NCBI GenBank assembly: GCA_050013835.1
Contig: JBEKEM010000002.1
Span: forward strand, 62,001-126,000
Reading direction: 5' to 3'
DNA length: 64,000 bases
Source: Bog-793 sp050013835
GTDB taxonomy: Bacteria; Actinomycetota; Acidimicrobiia; Acidimicrobiales; Bog-793
This document shows positions 9,661-17,599 of the stretch, piece by piece (within the stretch, counting starts at the first letter, position 1; every line of letters starts with the position of its first letter). The position numbers and the translations under genes are program-made. The notes beneath the pieces were generated by a model that was not told the DNA's origin, did not search any database, and saw only the letters and a program-made list of their open reading frames with translations.

Positions 9661-10076
9661 GGTCCGATCGGACATGGCGGGTCGGCGACGAGCACGTTCG
9701 CTTCCCCGATCTCGGCGGCATAGATGGTCGGCGCCGCGGCGAGCTTTGGCGGATCGCCGCGCATGGCTCGGGCCGCGGCCAGCATCTCCCCGGCGCGCAG
9801 GTGCGCGTGGGACTCGGTCGCGGTGGCGGACGGGTAGTCGGTCGAGACGACCATGCCGGAGTCGGCGAGCCGTTCGCGATCGCCAGCCACGGTGATGTCG
9901 GCTGGCACGGGGATGGCCCGGGTGATTTCCCCGGCGAGCGCTACGAGGCGGTCGGCGCGCCACGCGACGGCGACGACGCTCGCGCCCCGGGAGTCGAGCA
10001 ACCGGGCGGTGGCCGCGCCGATCCCCGCGGACGCCCCGGTCACAATGGCCACCGCGGCGTTGATCTCCCCAGTCAC
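9661..10076 (-). pseudogene. Internally deleted short-chain dehydrogenase/reductase gene
   Basis: From a GTG at 10076 the minus strand encodes an SDR N-terminus: AAVAIVTGASAGIGAATARLL holds the cofactor-binding TGxxxGIG motif, followed by GASVVAVAWRADRL. After about 50 residues it jumps to a different-looking segment (SHAHLRAGEMLAAARAM, then ANVLVADPP) that may be an SDR C-terminus. The catalytic Ser-Tyr-Lys region is missing and no stop follows. The frame runs on antisense into the MFS gene. I read this as a gene broken by internal and 3' deletion. The stretch 9600-10217 holds nothing else except the terminator-like hairpin. Confidence 0.55.
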
Positions 10077-10217
10077 CTCCCCGCGCGCCCTTCTGCCGAC
10101 GAAGTGCCTGTGCACCAGGACATCCTGGTTGCCGGAAGTGAGCGGCGGGCTCAGGCGCCGTCACCCACCCGCTCACGTCCGGGTGCGACGCGACGGCGGC
10201 AGGAGCGCACCTCCCCG

Positions 10218-10302
<85 letters not shown>

Positions 10303-10370
10303 GGCGAGGTAGCGATGCTAACCGACGGCGACCGGAACGAGTTTCTCCGTCCCAGTAGTGTTGAAACGGC

Positions 10371-11024
10371 ATGGGACTCCAGCAGTTCGAGCGCCGGCTC
10401 GAGCGCATGGTCGAGGGAACGTTCGCGAGGGCGTTCCGCGGCGAGCTCCAACCGATCGAGCTCGGCCGTCGACTGACCCGGGAGATGGACCTGCACCGCG
10501 CGGTCTCGGTCCGCGGCCTCGTCGCGCCGAATGACTTCGAGGTCGTGCTGTCCCGCCACGACTACGGACGCTTCGAGGGTTTCCTCGAGGCGCTGGCGAA
10601 GGAGCTGGCCGAGGCGGCACGAGCGCACGCCCGGACCGAGGGTTACACCTTCCTCGGCCCGGTCGTGATCGGGATCGCCTGCGACAACGCCCTGCCGAAG
10701 AGCGCGTTCGAGATCTCGAGCGAGGTCATCGAGAACACCGAGAAGACCGCCGGCTGGATCGTGCTGCCGGACGATCACAGGGTCGCCGTGGGTTCCGAGC
10801 CCGTGACCATCGGGCGCATGCCCGACTGCGCCGTGCCGCTCGCCGATCCGAACGTGTCGCGGCACCACGCCGAGATCCGGCGAGACGGCGACCGGGTCTT
10901 CCTCATCGATCTCGGATCGACGAACGGCACGCGGGTCAATGGCGTCCCGGTCCACCAGCGAGAGCTGGCCGACGGCGACGTCGTCACGGTCGGGACCACC
11001 GCGTTCCGCTACGAGGCCGGCTAG
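10371..11024 (+). CDS. fhaA: FhaA-type protein (DUF3662 plus FHA domain)
   Basis: A 217-aa cytoplasmic protein with an N-terminal DUF3662 domain (from LQQFERRLERMVEGTF) and a C-terminal FHA domain (about residues 140-215; GRMPDCAVPL, SRHHAEI, DLGSTNGTRVNG). FHA domains bind phosphothreonine. In mycobacteria FhaA reads PknB phosphorylation and links to MviN and peptidoglycan synthesis. It is much shorter than mycobacterial FhaA (over 500 aa) because the Pro/Gly-rich linker is nearly absent. First gene of the fhaA-fhaB-pstP-pbpA-pknB cluster. A TAGTGT element lies nine bases upstream of the ATG. Confidence 0.92.
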   Translation: MGLQQFERRLERMVEGTFARAFRGELQPIELGRRLTREMDLHRAVSVRGLVAPNDFEVVLSRHDYGRFEGFLEALAKELAEAARAHARTEGYTFLGPVVIGIACDNALPKSAFEISSEVIENTEKTAGWIVLPDDHRVAVGSEPVTIGRMPDCAVPLADPNVSRHHAEIRRDGDRVFLIDLGSTNGTRVNGVPVHQRELADGDVVTVGTTAFRYEAG

Positions 11025-11034
11025 CCCGACTGCG

Positions 11035-11487
11035 ATGACGCACGGCATCCTCGACGTCCTCCGTTTCTTCCTGCTCGCGTTGATCTGGCTTTTCCTCCTC
11101 TACGCGGCACGCATGGTCTACGTCGAGGTCCGCCGGGGCCAGCGCGAGGGGGCGGTCTCCGGCGGCGCGAGGACCGGGGAGGGCATGCCACGCCGGGTGC
11201 CCTACATCCGGATACTCGAGTCCAAGGACCGCAGGGGCGAGCGCTTCGCCCTCGGCGATGAGACAACGATCGGCCGCTCGCCGGGATGCACGATCAGCCT
11301 CGAGACGGACAACTTCGTCTCGAACCTGCACGCCCGCATCGTCGAGCACGAGGGGTTGTGGTGGATCGAGGACCTCGGCTCGACGAACGGCACGTACCAC
11401 AACGCCCGGCGGATCGCCTACCCCGAGAAGTTGCGACGCGGAGACCGCTTCACTGTCGGCAGCACCGTCTTCGAGGTCGCCCGGTGA
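11035..11487 (+). CDS. fhaB: FhaB-type membrane-anchored FHA protein
   Basis: A 150-aa protein with one N-terminal transmembrane helix (about residues 5-24, LRFFLLALIWLFLLYAA) and a C-terminal FHA domain (RSPGCTISL, NLHARIV, DLGSTNGTYHNARR). It corresponds to FhaB/FipA, a PknB substrate linked to division in mycobacteria. I chose the ATG at 11035, ten bases after the fhaA stop. The frame remains open upstream, but only through fhaA. The stop overlaps the pstP GTG start. Confidence 0.9.
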   Translation: MTHGILDVLRFFLLALIWLFLLYAARMVYVEVRRGQREGAVSGGARTGEGMPRRVPYIRILESKDRRGERFALGDETTIGRSPGCTISLETDNFVSNLHARIVEHEGLWWIEDLGSTNGTYHNARRIAYPEKLRRGDRFTVGSTVFEVAR

Positions 11488-12731
11488 CAACCCTCGTCGC
11501 CGCCATGGCGACCGACACCGGGAGGGTGCGGGCCTCCAACCAGGACCGGGCGATCGTCGATGACCACCTCCTCGCCGTCGCCGACGGGATGGGCGGTCAC
11601 GTCGGGGGTGAGACCGCGGCCCGGCTCGCCGTCGAGGCGGTGGCGCGCTCGTACCGGGCCCACCGGACAGCCCACGGGCTCGTCGCCGCCGTCCACGCCG
11701 CCAACGACGAGATCTACGCCTACGGCGTCGAGGATCGCGGGCTGCGTGGCATGGGCACGACGCTCACCGCGGCGGCGCTCGTCGAGGCAGACGGGACGGC
11801 CCGCCTCGTCGTCGCCCACGTCGGCGACTCCCGCGCCTACCTCTCCGGGCGGGCCGGGCTCCGCCGGCTCACTGAGGACCACAGCCTCGTCGAGGAGATG
11901 GTCCGCCGGGGCGAGATCACGGCGAACGAGGCGTTCTTCCACCCACACCGCCACATCCTGACGAGGGTGCTCGGGGTCGACCGCCAGCTCGACGTCGACA
12001 CCTCCACGGTCGATCTCGCCGAGCACGACCGCATCCTGCTCTGCAGCGACGGCCTGACGAACGAGTGCCCCGACCGTGAGATCGCCGAGATCCTCGCGGC
12101 CAACGCCGACCCCGATTCGACGGCACGCGCCCTCGTCGTGCGGGCACTCGAGAACGGCGGGAGCGACAACGTCACGGTGATCGTCGCCGACGTCGAAGGC
12201 ATTCCGACTAGGGCGTCCGCACCCGCTCGCCAGGCTTCCGTCGCCGGCGTGGCGGTCAGTGCCCCCGCCACCGAAAGCGCGCCTGCACCGACCGCCGCCC
12301 GGTCGCACCCCCAGCCGCGGCGGCGTCCGGGACCCGGGGAACGCCTCGTCACCCCCTGGTCGGTGCTCTTCGTGCTCGCCCTCTTCGGCGTGCTCGCCGG
12401 TGCCGTCGGCTTCGTCGAGTGGTTCGTCAAGGCTTCGTACTTCGTCGGGTTCGAACGCAACAAGGTCGCCATCTTCCGCGGGCGGCCCGGGGGGTTCCTG
12501 TGGTTCAAGCCGACCCTCGTGAAGTCGACGTCGCTCACGCGCAGCGCCGTCTACCCGCCGAGCCTCCCGTTCCTCACGGCGGGGCTGCTCGAACCCTCGC
12601 TCTCGGCGGCGCAGGGCGCCGTGAGGACGCTGATGGCGGAGAAGCGCAAACTCGGGCTCACGGCGGCTTACGCGACCGCGGGATCGGCGACGGGACGCGT
12701 CTCGCTTGGCGCCTCAGCACGGGGCATCTGA
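11484..12731 (+). CDS. pstP: PP2C-family Ser/Thr phosphatase
   Basis: Metal-dependent phosphatase that opposes PknB. The 415-aa protein has a cytoplasmic PP2C domain (residues 1-235) with the metal-binding motifs VADGMGGHVGGE, GDSRAYL, LCSDGLTNE and GGSDNVTVIVAD. Then come an Ala/Pro-rich linker, one transmembrane helix (about 292-312, WSVLFVLALFGVLAGAVGF) and a roughly 100-residue extracytoplasmic tail. This is the topology of PstP. The GTG at 11484 overlaps the fhaB stop and places the conserved D of DTGRVRASNQDR near residue 10. The next gene, pbpA, starts two bases after the stop; the rodA/ftsW gene usually found here is absent. Confidence 0.94.
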   Translation: MTTLVAAMATDTGRVRASNQDRAIVDDHLLAVADGMGGHVGGETAARLAVEAVARSYRAHRTAHGLVAAVHAANDEIYAYGVEDRGLRGMGTTLTAAALVEADGTARLVVAHVGDSRAYLSGRAGLRRLTEDHSLVEEMVRRGEITANEAFFHPHRHILTRVLGVDRQLDVDTSTVDLAEHDRILLCSDGLTNECPDREIAEILAANADPDSTARALVVRALENGGSDNVTVIVADVEGIPTRASAPARQASVAGVAVSAPATESAPAPTAARSHPQPRRRPGPGERLVTPWSVLFVLALFGVLAGAVGFVEWFVKASYFVGFERNKVAIFRGRPGGFLWFKPTLVKSTSLTRSAVYPPSLPFLTAGLLEPSLSAAQGAVRTLMAEKRKLGLTAAYATAGSATGRVSLGASARGI

Positions 12732-12732
12732 G

Positions 12733-14214
12733 ATGAACAGGCGGATCCGCACCTTCGCCCTCGTCTCGCTCGCCTGCTTCGGGTTGCTCCTGCTGCAGCT
12801 GGGCAACCTCCAGGTACGCCAGTCGACGGCGCTGCGGAATTCGGTGTACGAGCCGCCGCTGAACGGGGGCGACCCCTTCGAGCAACCCCGGGGCGAGATC
12901 GTGAGCTCTGACGGAGTCGTCCTGGCGGAGTCGATCCCGACGAACAGCGGCTACCGCTACTTCCGGCACTACCCCGACGGGCCGCTCTTCGCCGATATCA
13001 CCGGCTACTACGACGTCACACAGTCCTCGGCGCCCTACGGGATGGAGGCCGAGTACAACAGATTCCTCAGCCCGAACACACCGGCGGTGCACAACCTCGA
13101 CGAGATCCTCACCGAGCGAACCGGCACCGACTCGGTCGAGATCACCGTCTCGGCCGCCCTCCAGAGGATCGCCGCTGGGGCGCTCGGCAGCGAACGGGGC
13201 GCCGTTGTCGCGATCGACCCGCGAACCGGGGCCATCCTCGCGGCGTACGCCAGCCCGACATACAACCCCAACAAGCTGTCCTCCGATGACGCCCGGGCGG
13301 TCGAGAGGTACTACAAGTCGCTCGACCCCAACAGCGGCGACTCACCGCTCGTCGACGGCGTGACCGCCCAGCGCTACCCGCCGGGATCGACCTTCAAGGT
13401 CATCACGACTTCGGCGATCTTCGACCACGACCCGTCACTCGAGACCTTCGTCGCCAAGCCGGCGTCGTCGATCGCGCTGCCGGACACGATCCTGCGGCTC
13501 CACAACTTCGGCTACGAGACTTGCGGCGGCGATCTCGCCAACGTCCTCGCCGTCTCGTGCGACACCGCCTTCGCCGAGATCGGCCTGCGCCTCGGCGCGC
13601 AGCGGCTCTACGACGAGGCATCGTCGTTCGGCTTCAACAAGGTTCCGCCGATCGACCTGCCCCCGTCCGAGGTCATCCCAGCCGTCTTCCCGCCGGCGGC
13701 GAGCTTCGCCGAGAACATCCCGGGCATCGCCGACTCGGCGATCGGCCAGGAGAACGTGGCGGAAACGGCCCTCGAGGACGCTCTCATCGCCTCGGCGATC
13801 GCCGACAACGGGACGATCATGGCGCCGCACTTCATGTCCCGGATCGTCGACGCCGCCGGGAACGTCGTCGTCAGCTACTCGCCTCACCCCTGGATCGCGG
13901 CGACTTCGGCGATGACCGCCGACACGGTCCGCACACTCATGCTCGGCGTCGTGCGGTTCGGGACGGCGGCGGGAGTTGGCTTCCCGCCGAGTCTCAACGT
14001 CGCGGCGAAGACCGGGACCGCCCAGACGCCGAACCGCGCCTGCACCGACGACTGGCTGATCGCGACGGCCCCCGCCGGGCCGGGGCAGACGCCCACGGTC
14101 GCCGTCGCCGCCGTCGTCGTCCAACCGACCGCGCAGTGCGATGGCACCGGCGCGGCCGTCGCGGGCCCAATCGTACGAACGGTCCTCCTCGCCGCGCTCG
14201 GGATGGGCTTATGA
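12733..14214 (+). CDS. pbpA: Penicillin-binding protein (PbpA-type class B transpeptidase)
   Basis: Peptidoglycan D,D-transpeptidase of 493 aa. An N-terminal membrane anchor (about residues 7-26) is followed by a small dimerisation region with PRGEIVSSDG and a transpeptidase domain. The domain has the active-site serine in STFK (about residue 219), a second motif SCD (about 275; other families usually show SxN, SCD also occurs) and KTGT (about 425). The gene sits in the wall-growth cluster between pstP and pknB. In actinobacteria PbpA localises to the septum and is a PknB-controlled factor. ATG 12733 is chosen because the hydrophobic anchor starts right after it. Confidence 0.93.
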   Translation: MNRRIRTFALVSLACFGLLLLQLGNLQVRQSTALRNSVYEPPLNGGDPFEQPRGEIVSSDGVVLAESIPTNSGYRYFRHYPDGPLFADITGYYDVTQSSAPYGMEAEYNRFLSPNTPAVHNLDEILTERTGTDSVEITVSAALQRIAAGALGSERGAVVAIDPRTGAILAAYASPTYNPNKLSSDDARAVERYYKSLDPNSGDSPLVDGVTAQRYPPGSTFKVITTSAIFDHDPSLETFVAKPASSIALPDTILRLHNFGYETCGGDLANVLAVSCDTAFAEIGLRLGAQRLYDEASSFGFNKVPPIDLPPSEVIPAVFPPAASFAENIPGIADSAIGQENVAETALEDALIASAIADNGTIMAPHFMSRIVDAAGNVVVSYSPHPWIAATSAMTADTVRTLMLGVVRFGTAAGVGFPPSLNVAAKTGTAQTPNRACTDDWLIATAPAGPGQTPTVAVAAVVVQPTAQCDGTGAAVAGPIVRTVLLAALGMGL

Positions 14215-14269
14215 CAACGATCCGGCCACCGTCCAATGCGGCGGCTCGCACGCCTAGGCTCACTGGCAC

Positions 14270-16210
14270 ATGACGATGACCCCGCACACCGTGGTCGGGG
14301 GGCGTTACGAGCTCGGCGACCAGATCGCCCGAGGCGGCACCGCGCAGGTCTTCCTGGCTCGCGACCTCCTCCTCGGCCGCCCGGTCGCCTTGAAGATGCT
14401 CTTCTCGGAGCTCTCGACGGACTCGGCCTTCGTCGAGCGATTCCGGCGTGAGGCGCAGGCGGCGGCGAACCTGTCGCACCCGAACATCGTCCCCGTCTTC
14501 GACTGGGGCGAGACCGACTCGACGTACTACATCGTCATGGAGTACGTCGACGGCGAGGCGCTTTCCTCGATCATCCGCACGCAGGCCCCGCTCACCTCGG
14601 CCCAGGCGGCGTCGGTCGCCGCCGACATCGCCAAGGCCCTCGCCTACGCCCACCGCCACGGGGTCGTGCACCGCGACGTGAAGCCCGGCAACGTTCTCAT
14701 CACCTCCGACGGGCAGGTCAAGGTCACCGACTTCGGGATCGCGCGGGCGATCGGGGTGGACGAGCAGGTCACCCAGACCGGCCTCGTCATGGGGACGGCG
14801 ACGTACTTCTCGCCCGAACAGGCCCAGGGGCTCGGGGTCGACGGGCGCAGCGACGTCTACGCCCTCGGCGTCGTGCTGTACGAGATGGTGGCGGGCCGCC
14901 CGCCCTTCGTCGGTGAGTCACCGGTCGCAATCGCCTACCAGCACGTCCGGGAGAGCCCCGAGCCGCCGAGCACCTACAACCCGAAGGTCTCGCCGGCCCT
15001 CGAGGCCATCATTCTTCAAGCGATGGCGAAACTCCCCAAGGAGCGCTATCAGACCGCCGAAGAGTTCCGCGCCGACCTCGAGCGCTTCGCCCACGACCAG
15101 CCGATCCATGCCCGCCTCCATCGCGAGGAAGCGCCGACGGTTGCCGTCCGGACGACGGAGCCGGCGATCCCCCCGGCCGGGTCCGTCCCGGCGGCGGCGG
15201 CCGCCGCGACGGCGGGCGGCGCCCCGCCCACGGCGCAACGAACCACTCCGTACTGGCTCGCCAGCGGCTGCGTCTTCGCCGTGGCGATCGGTCTCGTCAT
15301 CTACTTCGGCGGCCACTCGCTGGGGTACTTCGGCGGGGCACGGTACTTCGACGTCCCGAACGTCGAGGGGCTCTCGACCAAGGCCGCGATCGCCAGGCTC
15401 ACGAGATTCGGCCTCGACCCGAGGACGAAAGAGGTCCCGGGAAACGCGCGGACCGAGGGGAAGGTCGTCGCCCAGGACCCGACGAGTCCCGGTCAGGTGG
15501 CGAAGGGCCAGCGGGTGATACTCGACATCGCGCTGCCGCCGAAGAACATCGACATCCCGAACGTCATCGGGCTCAACTACTTCTACGCTGAAGCGGCGCT
15601 GCACTCCCACGACTTCAAGTGGCACGTCAACCTGGTGCTCCCCACCGCGCCCGGACTCGTCCAGGGCCAGGTGGTCGACGAGGTCCCGGGGCCACCCGCC
15701 CTCGCGCCCGCCGGGACGAGGATCGCCCTCGACGTCATCCGCGGCACCTACACGATCGCTGTGCCCCAGGTCACCGGGATGACCCCGGCGCAGGCCGACT
15801 CGGCGATCACCGGGGCCGGCCTCACCGTCGGTTCATCCAGCAACGCGCACTCGCCGATCGTGGCACAGGGCCTGGTCATTTCCTCGAGCCCCGCCGCGGG
15901 ACAGAAGGTGCCAGACGGCACCGCCGTGCACCTCCTCGTCTCCTCCGGCGCGCTCGTCACCGTCCCCTTCGTCGTGGACGAGACGCTCCAGCAGGCGCAG
16001 CAGGACCTGAGCAGCGTTGGGCTGCAGTACTTGATCATTCCGATCGCGACGAGCTCACCGGACCAGATCGGCTTCGTCATCAACCAGCACCCGATGTCGG
16101 GCCAGCTGGTGAAGCCTGGCTTCCAGGTGACCTTGCGGGTCGGCGTCTCGAACACCTCGACGACCACAACGACCACAACGACTACGACGCCCACGACGCC
16201 AACCTCGTAA
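14270..16210 (+). CDS. pknB: Ser/Thr protein kinase with four PASTA domains (PknB type)
   Basis: Receptor-like kinase that senses peptidoglycan fragments and phosphorylates division and wall proteins. The 646-aa product has a kinase domain (about 12-275): Gly loop IARGGTAQVF, catalytic loop HRDVKPGNV, DFG in VTDFGIARA and activation segment ending SPEQAQG. A juxtamembrane Ala/Pro region precedes one transmembrane helix (about 327-345). Four extracellular PASTA repeats follow (first starts DVPNVEGLSTKAAIARL). The protein ends in an unusual run of ten threonines followed by PTTPTS. It could start at ATG 14270 or the next ATG at 14276. Confidence 0.95.
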   Translation: MTMTPHTVVGGRYELGDQIARGGTAQVFLARDLLLGRPVALKMLFSELSTDSAFVERFRREAQAAANLSHPNIVPVFDWGETDSTYYIVMEYVDGEALSSIIRTQAPLTSAQAASVAADIAKALAYAHRHGVVHRDVKPGNVLITSDGQVKVTDFGIARAIGVDEQVTQTGLVMGTATYFSPEQAQGLGVDGRSDVYALGVVLYEMVAGRPPFVGESPVAIAYQHVRESPEPPSTYNPKVSPALEAIILQAMAKLPKERYQTAEEFRADLERFAHDQPIHARLHREEAPTVAVRTTEPAIPPAGSVPAAAAAATAGGAPPTAQRTTPYWLASGCVFAVAIGLVIYFGGHSLGYFGGARYFDVPNVEGLSTKAAIARLTRFGLDPRTKEVPGNARTEGKVVAQDPTSPGQVAKGQRVILDIALPPKNIDIPNVIGLNYFYAEAALHSHDFKWHVNLVLPTAPGLVQGQVVDEVPGPPALAPAGTRIALDVIRGTYTIAVPQVTGMTPAQADSAITGAGLTVGSSSNAHSPIVAQGLVISSSPAAGQKVPDGTAVHLLVSSGALVTVPFVVDETLQQAQQDLSSVGLQYLIIPIATSSPDQIGFVINQHPMSGQLVKPGFQVTLRVGVSNTSTTTTTTTTTTPTTPTS

Positions 16211-16284
16211 CGGCCCGGCCGGGACCCCGAAGGGGGCTCTGAGGGAGTGATGGCGCCGTTTCCGCACCAGTCCCCCGGGGTCAG

Positions 16285-16297
16285 TATCCTCGGCCCC
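16285..16297 (+). promoter_or_regulatory. Probable leaderless promoter (-10) for crgA
   Basis: TATCCT (16285-16290) lies seven bases before the crgA ATG at 16298. It supports this start over the upstream in-frame codon at 16247. Confidence 0.45.
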
Positions 16298-16573
16298 ATG
16301 GCCACAAAGGCGAGGACTCCGGGACAGGGCCACGGCCGCGCGACGGCCAAGGGCCGCCCGGCCTCGGGCCGCTACACCCCTCCCGTCCCGCGCCAGGTGA
16401 AACGGAGCCCGAGATGGTTCCCGTGGATGTTGCTCAGCATGCTCGTCCTCGGCGTCCTGCTCTTTCTTCTCAACTACATCGGCGCCCTGCCGAAGAGCCC
16501 CGCCAACTGGTACACGCTCGTCGGCTTCGGTTTCATCCTCGCGGGTGCCCTGCTCGCGACCCGCTACCGCTGA
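16298..16573 (+). CDS. crgA: Cell division protein CrgA
   Basis: A 91-aa membrane protein that helps assemble the divisome (FtsZ, FtsQ, PBPs) in Actinomycetota. A basic N-terminus (KRSPRW) precedes two transmembrane helices (about residues 40-58 and 68-86), with a short outer loop between them containing SPANWYT, a family hallmark. Placement after pknB matches the conserved actinobacterial pknB-crgA neighbourhood. The gene has its own -10 element. It is the last host gene before the transposon insertion. Confidence 0.92.
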   Translation: MATKARTPGQGHGRATAKGRPASGRYTPPVPRQVKRSPRWFPWMLLSMLVLGVLLFLLNYIGALPKSPANWYTLVGFGFILAGALLATRYR

Positions 16574-16604
16574 CCGCATCACAACCCTGTAATTCTCCCC
16601 AGAG

Positions 16605-16613
16605 TTGTCCACA
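16605..16613 (+). other. Single DnaA-box-like sequence
   Basis: TTGTCCACA matches the form of DnaA box favoured in high-GC actinobacteria. Only one copy was seen here, six bases before the transposon's target duplication. One box is weak evidence of function. Confidence 0.3.
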
Positions 16614-16618
16614 GCTGT

Positions 16619-16626
16619 GCATGATT
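16619..16626. repeat. Target-site duplication, left copy (GCATGATT)
   Basis: The same eight bases occur at 19910-19917, directly outside the other end of the transposon. An 8-bp duplication is characteristic of the IS1595 family. Confidence 0.92.
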
Positions 16627-16651
16627 GGCGATGTGTAACTTGACGTACCCA
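16627..16651 (+). repeat. Left terminal inverted repeat (25 bp)
   Basis: Begins GGCGATGT and ends GTAACTTGACGTACCCA. It matches the reverse complement of the right repeat at 23 of 25 positions, differing at positions 4 and 8. Confidence 0.93.
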
Positions 16652-16653
16652 AG

Positions 16654-16667
16654 TGATAGAGTCGGGC
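16654..16667 (+). promoter_or_regulatory. Extended -10 promoter for the NYN-domain gene
   Basis: TGATAGAGT (16654-16662) fits an extended -10 (TG-n-TAnnnT) and lies five bases before the GTG at 16668, just inside the left inverted repeat. The TTGACG within the repeat is only 11 bases away from the hexamer, too close to be its -35. Confidence 0.4.
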
Positions 16668-17291
16668 GTGACCACGAATGTCTATGTCGACGGATTCAAC
16701 CTCTACAACGGGTGCGTAAAGGACAAGCCCGACTGCAAGTGGCTAGACCTCCGCGGTTTTGCCGCGAACCTCCTGGGGAAGTCCCACACGGTTGGAGCCG
16801 TCTACTGGTTCACCGCGCCAGTCTGGATCTTCGGAGGGAATACGGACCAGCGAGAGCGACAGAACAACTACGGGAGAGCACTCCGAGCGCATTCCGGAGT
16901 GGTCGTCCAAGAGGGCCGGTTCCAGCAAAACGAAAAGACCGTCTGGATCGTTGCCACTGGCCAGCGGGAAAAGGCCAGCGTGCTCGAAGAGAAGGGGTCG
17001 GATGTAAATCTGGCCGTCCGTCTTGTCTGGGACTCCTTCTCGGACCACGACATGACCGGAGCCCTGGTTGTCTCAAACGATTCGGATCTGCAAGAAGCGA
17101 TCAACATGGCCCAGAAGCTCAAGAAGATGGTCGTGACGTGCAATCCGCATCATGCGGAGGGCCAAGCAAACCATTTGGACGGAGATGAACGAAGAGTCAT
17201 CGACGTTCGCCATCTACGTAGGAATCAACTCCCCAACCCCGTTAAGGACGCGAAAGGTCGTCAGATTTGGCGACCGACGTCTTGGTCCTGA
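16668..17291 (+). CDS. NYN domain (PIN-like) nuclease, transposon cargo
   Basis: A 207-aa NYN-domain protein, the LabA/DUF88-like branch of the PIN-like metal-dependent RNase fold. Three acidic sites are visible: NVYVDGFNLYNG near the N-terminus (about residues 4-15), SDVNLAVRLVWD (about 110) and VVSNDSDLQEA (about 131). These are where NYN proteins bind the catalytic metal. I prefer the GTG at 16668 over an in-frame GTG at 16653, because it starts directly before the conserved strand and follows a -10 element. Known relatives act on RNA or have unknown roles. Here it is transposon cargo; a part in element maintenance or host/phage interference is speculation. Confidence 0.85.
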   Translation: MTTNVYVDGFNLYNGCVKDKPDCKWLDLRGFAANLLGKSHTVGAVYWFTAPVWIFGGNTDQRERQNNYGRALRAHSGVVVQEGRFQQNEKTVWIVATGQREKASVLEEKGSDVNLAVRLVWDSFSDHDMTGALVVSNDSDLQEAINMAQKLKKMVVTCNPHHAEGQANHLDGDERRVIDVRHLRRNQLPNPVKDAKGRQIWRPTSWS

Positions 17292-17297
17292 CGCGCA

Positions 17298-17321
17298 AAA
17301 GGCCGCCTTTCGGCGACCTTT
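17298..17321. terminator. Terminator hairpin after the NYN-domain gene
   Basis: AAAGGCCGCC (17298-17307) pairs with GGCGACCTTT (17312-17321), with one mismatch, around a TTTC loop, seven bases after the stop. The A- and T-flanks could allow it to work in both directions. Confidence 0.6.
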
Positions 17322-17392
17322 GCTGACCTGAACCCCTGAGGAGTCAGGCGGGTTGGACGCAAGTGTAACTCCGGGGAGCTTCGTTGGCAATC

Positions 17393-17414
17393 ACCGTTAG
17401 TGATTCCTAACGGT
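17393..17414. repeat. Perfect 8-bp inverted repeat inside the transposon
   Basis: ACCGTTAG (17393-17400) and CTAACGGT (17407-17414) flank the six bases TGATTC. It lies in the roughly 300-bp non-coding stretch 17292-17599 between the convergent NYN and DUF5343 genes. It could be a protein-binding site or a second terminator; nothing decides between these. Confidence 0.4.
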
Positions 17415-17445
17415 TCCCCCATCGCTGGAAGTGCTTGCGGTAGGG

Positions 17446-17517
17446 TGGAGCACTCGGGGATTGGACCCGACACCGTCAGCTTCCAAGGCCCGGCGGTGGT
17501 CGACCAAGACGTGCCCC
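17446..17517 (-). other. tRNA-like acceptor/T-arm structure (not a canonical tRNA)
   Basis: On the minus strand GGGGCAC (17517-17511) can pair over seven positions, with one G-U, to GTGCTCC (17453-17447). Directly before the latter is a perfect T-arm-like hairpin TCGGG-TCCAATC-CCCGA, and after it a discriminator-like A. The region that should form D and anticodon arms folds poorly: no normal D-loop, and an anticodon stem with mismatches around CTTGGAA. It could be a decayed tRNA (Pro-like anticodon TGG) or a chance fold. Confidence 0.3.
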
Positions 17518-17599
17518 GTGTGGAGCGCCCCCGGACCGCGGCAAGGTCACCCTGCTAGGACGGCCCGCCCACGAAAGGGTCCGGGGGCAATTCGCCTCC

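Noticed and set aside
8409..10115. Long minus-strand open frame of 568 codons across the MFS gene
   Set aside because: Mostly antisense to the MFS transporter with highly charged, low-complexity residues; only its first part resembles an SDR and is reported as a remnant.
13557..13565. SCD instead of SxN in PbpA as a sign of inactivation
   Set aside because: SCD also occurs in other active class B penicillin-binding proteins, and the other two motifs are intact.
16129..16210. Threonine-rich end of pknB as a frameshift or repeat artefact
   Set aside because: The codons are mixed (ACC, ACA, ACG, ACT) and in frame to a normal stop, so it is a real low-complexity tail.
16223..16237. Small hairpin after pknB as a terminator
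   Set aside because: Only about four base pairs and no T-run; too weak to call.
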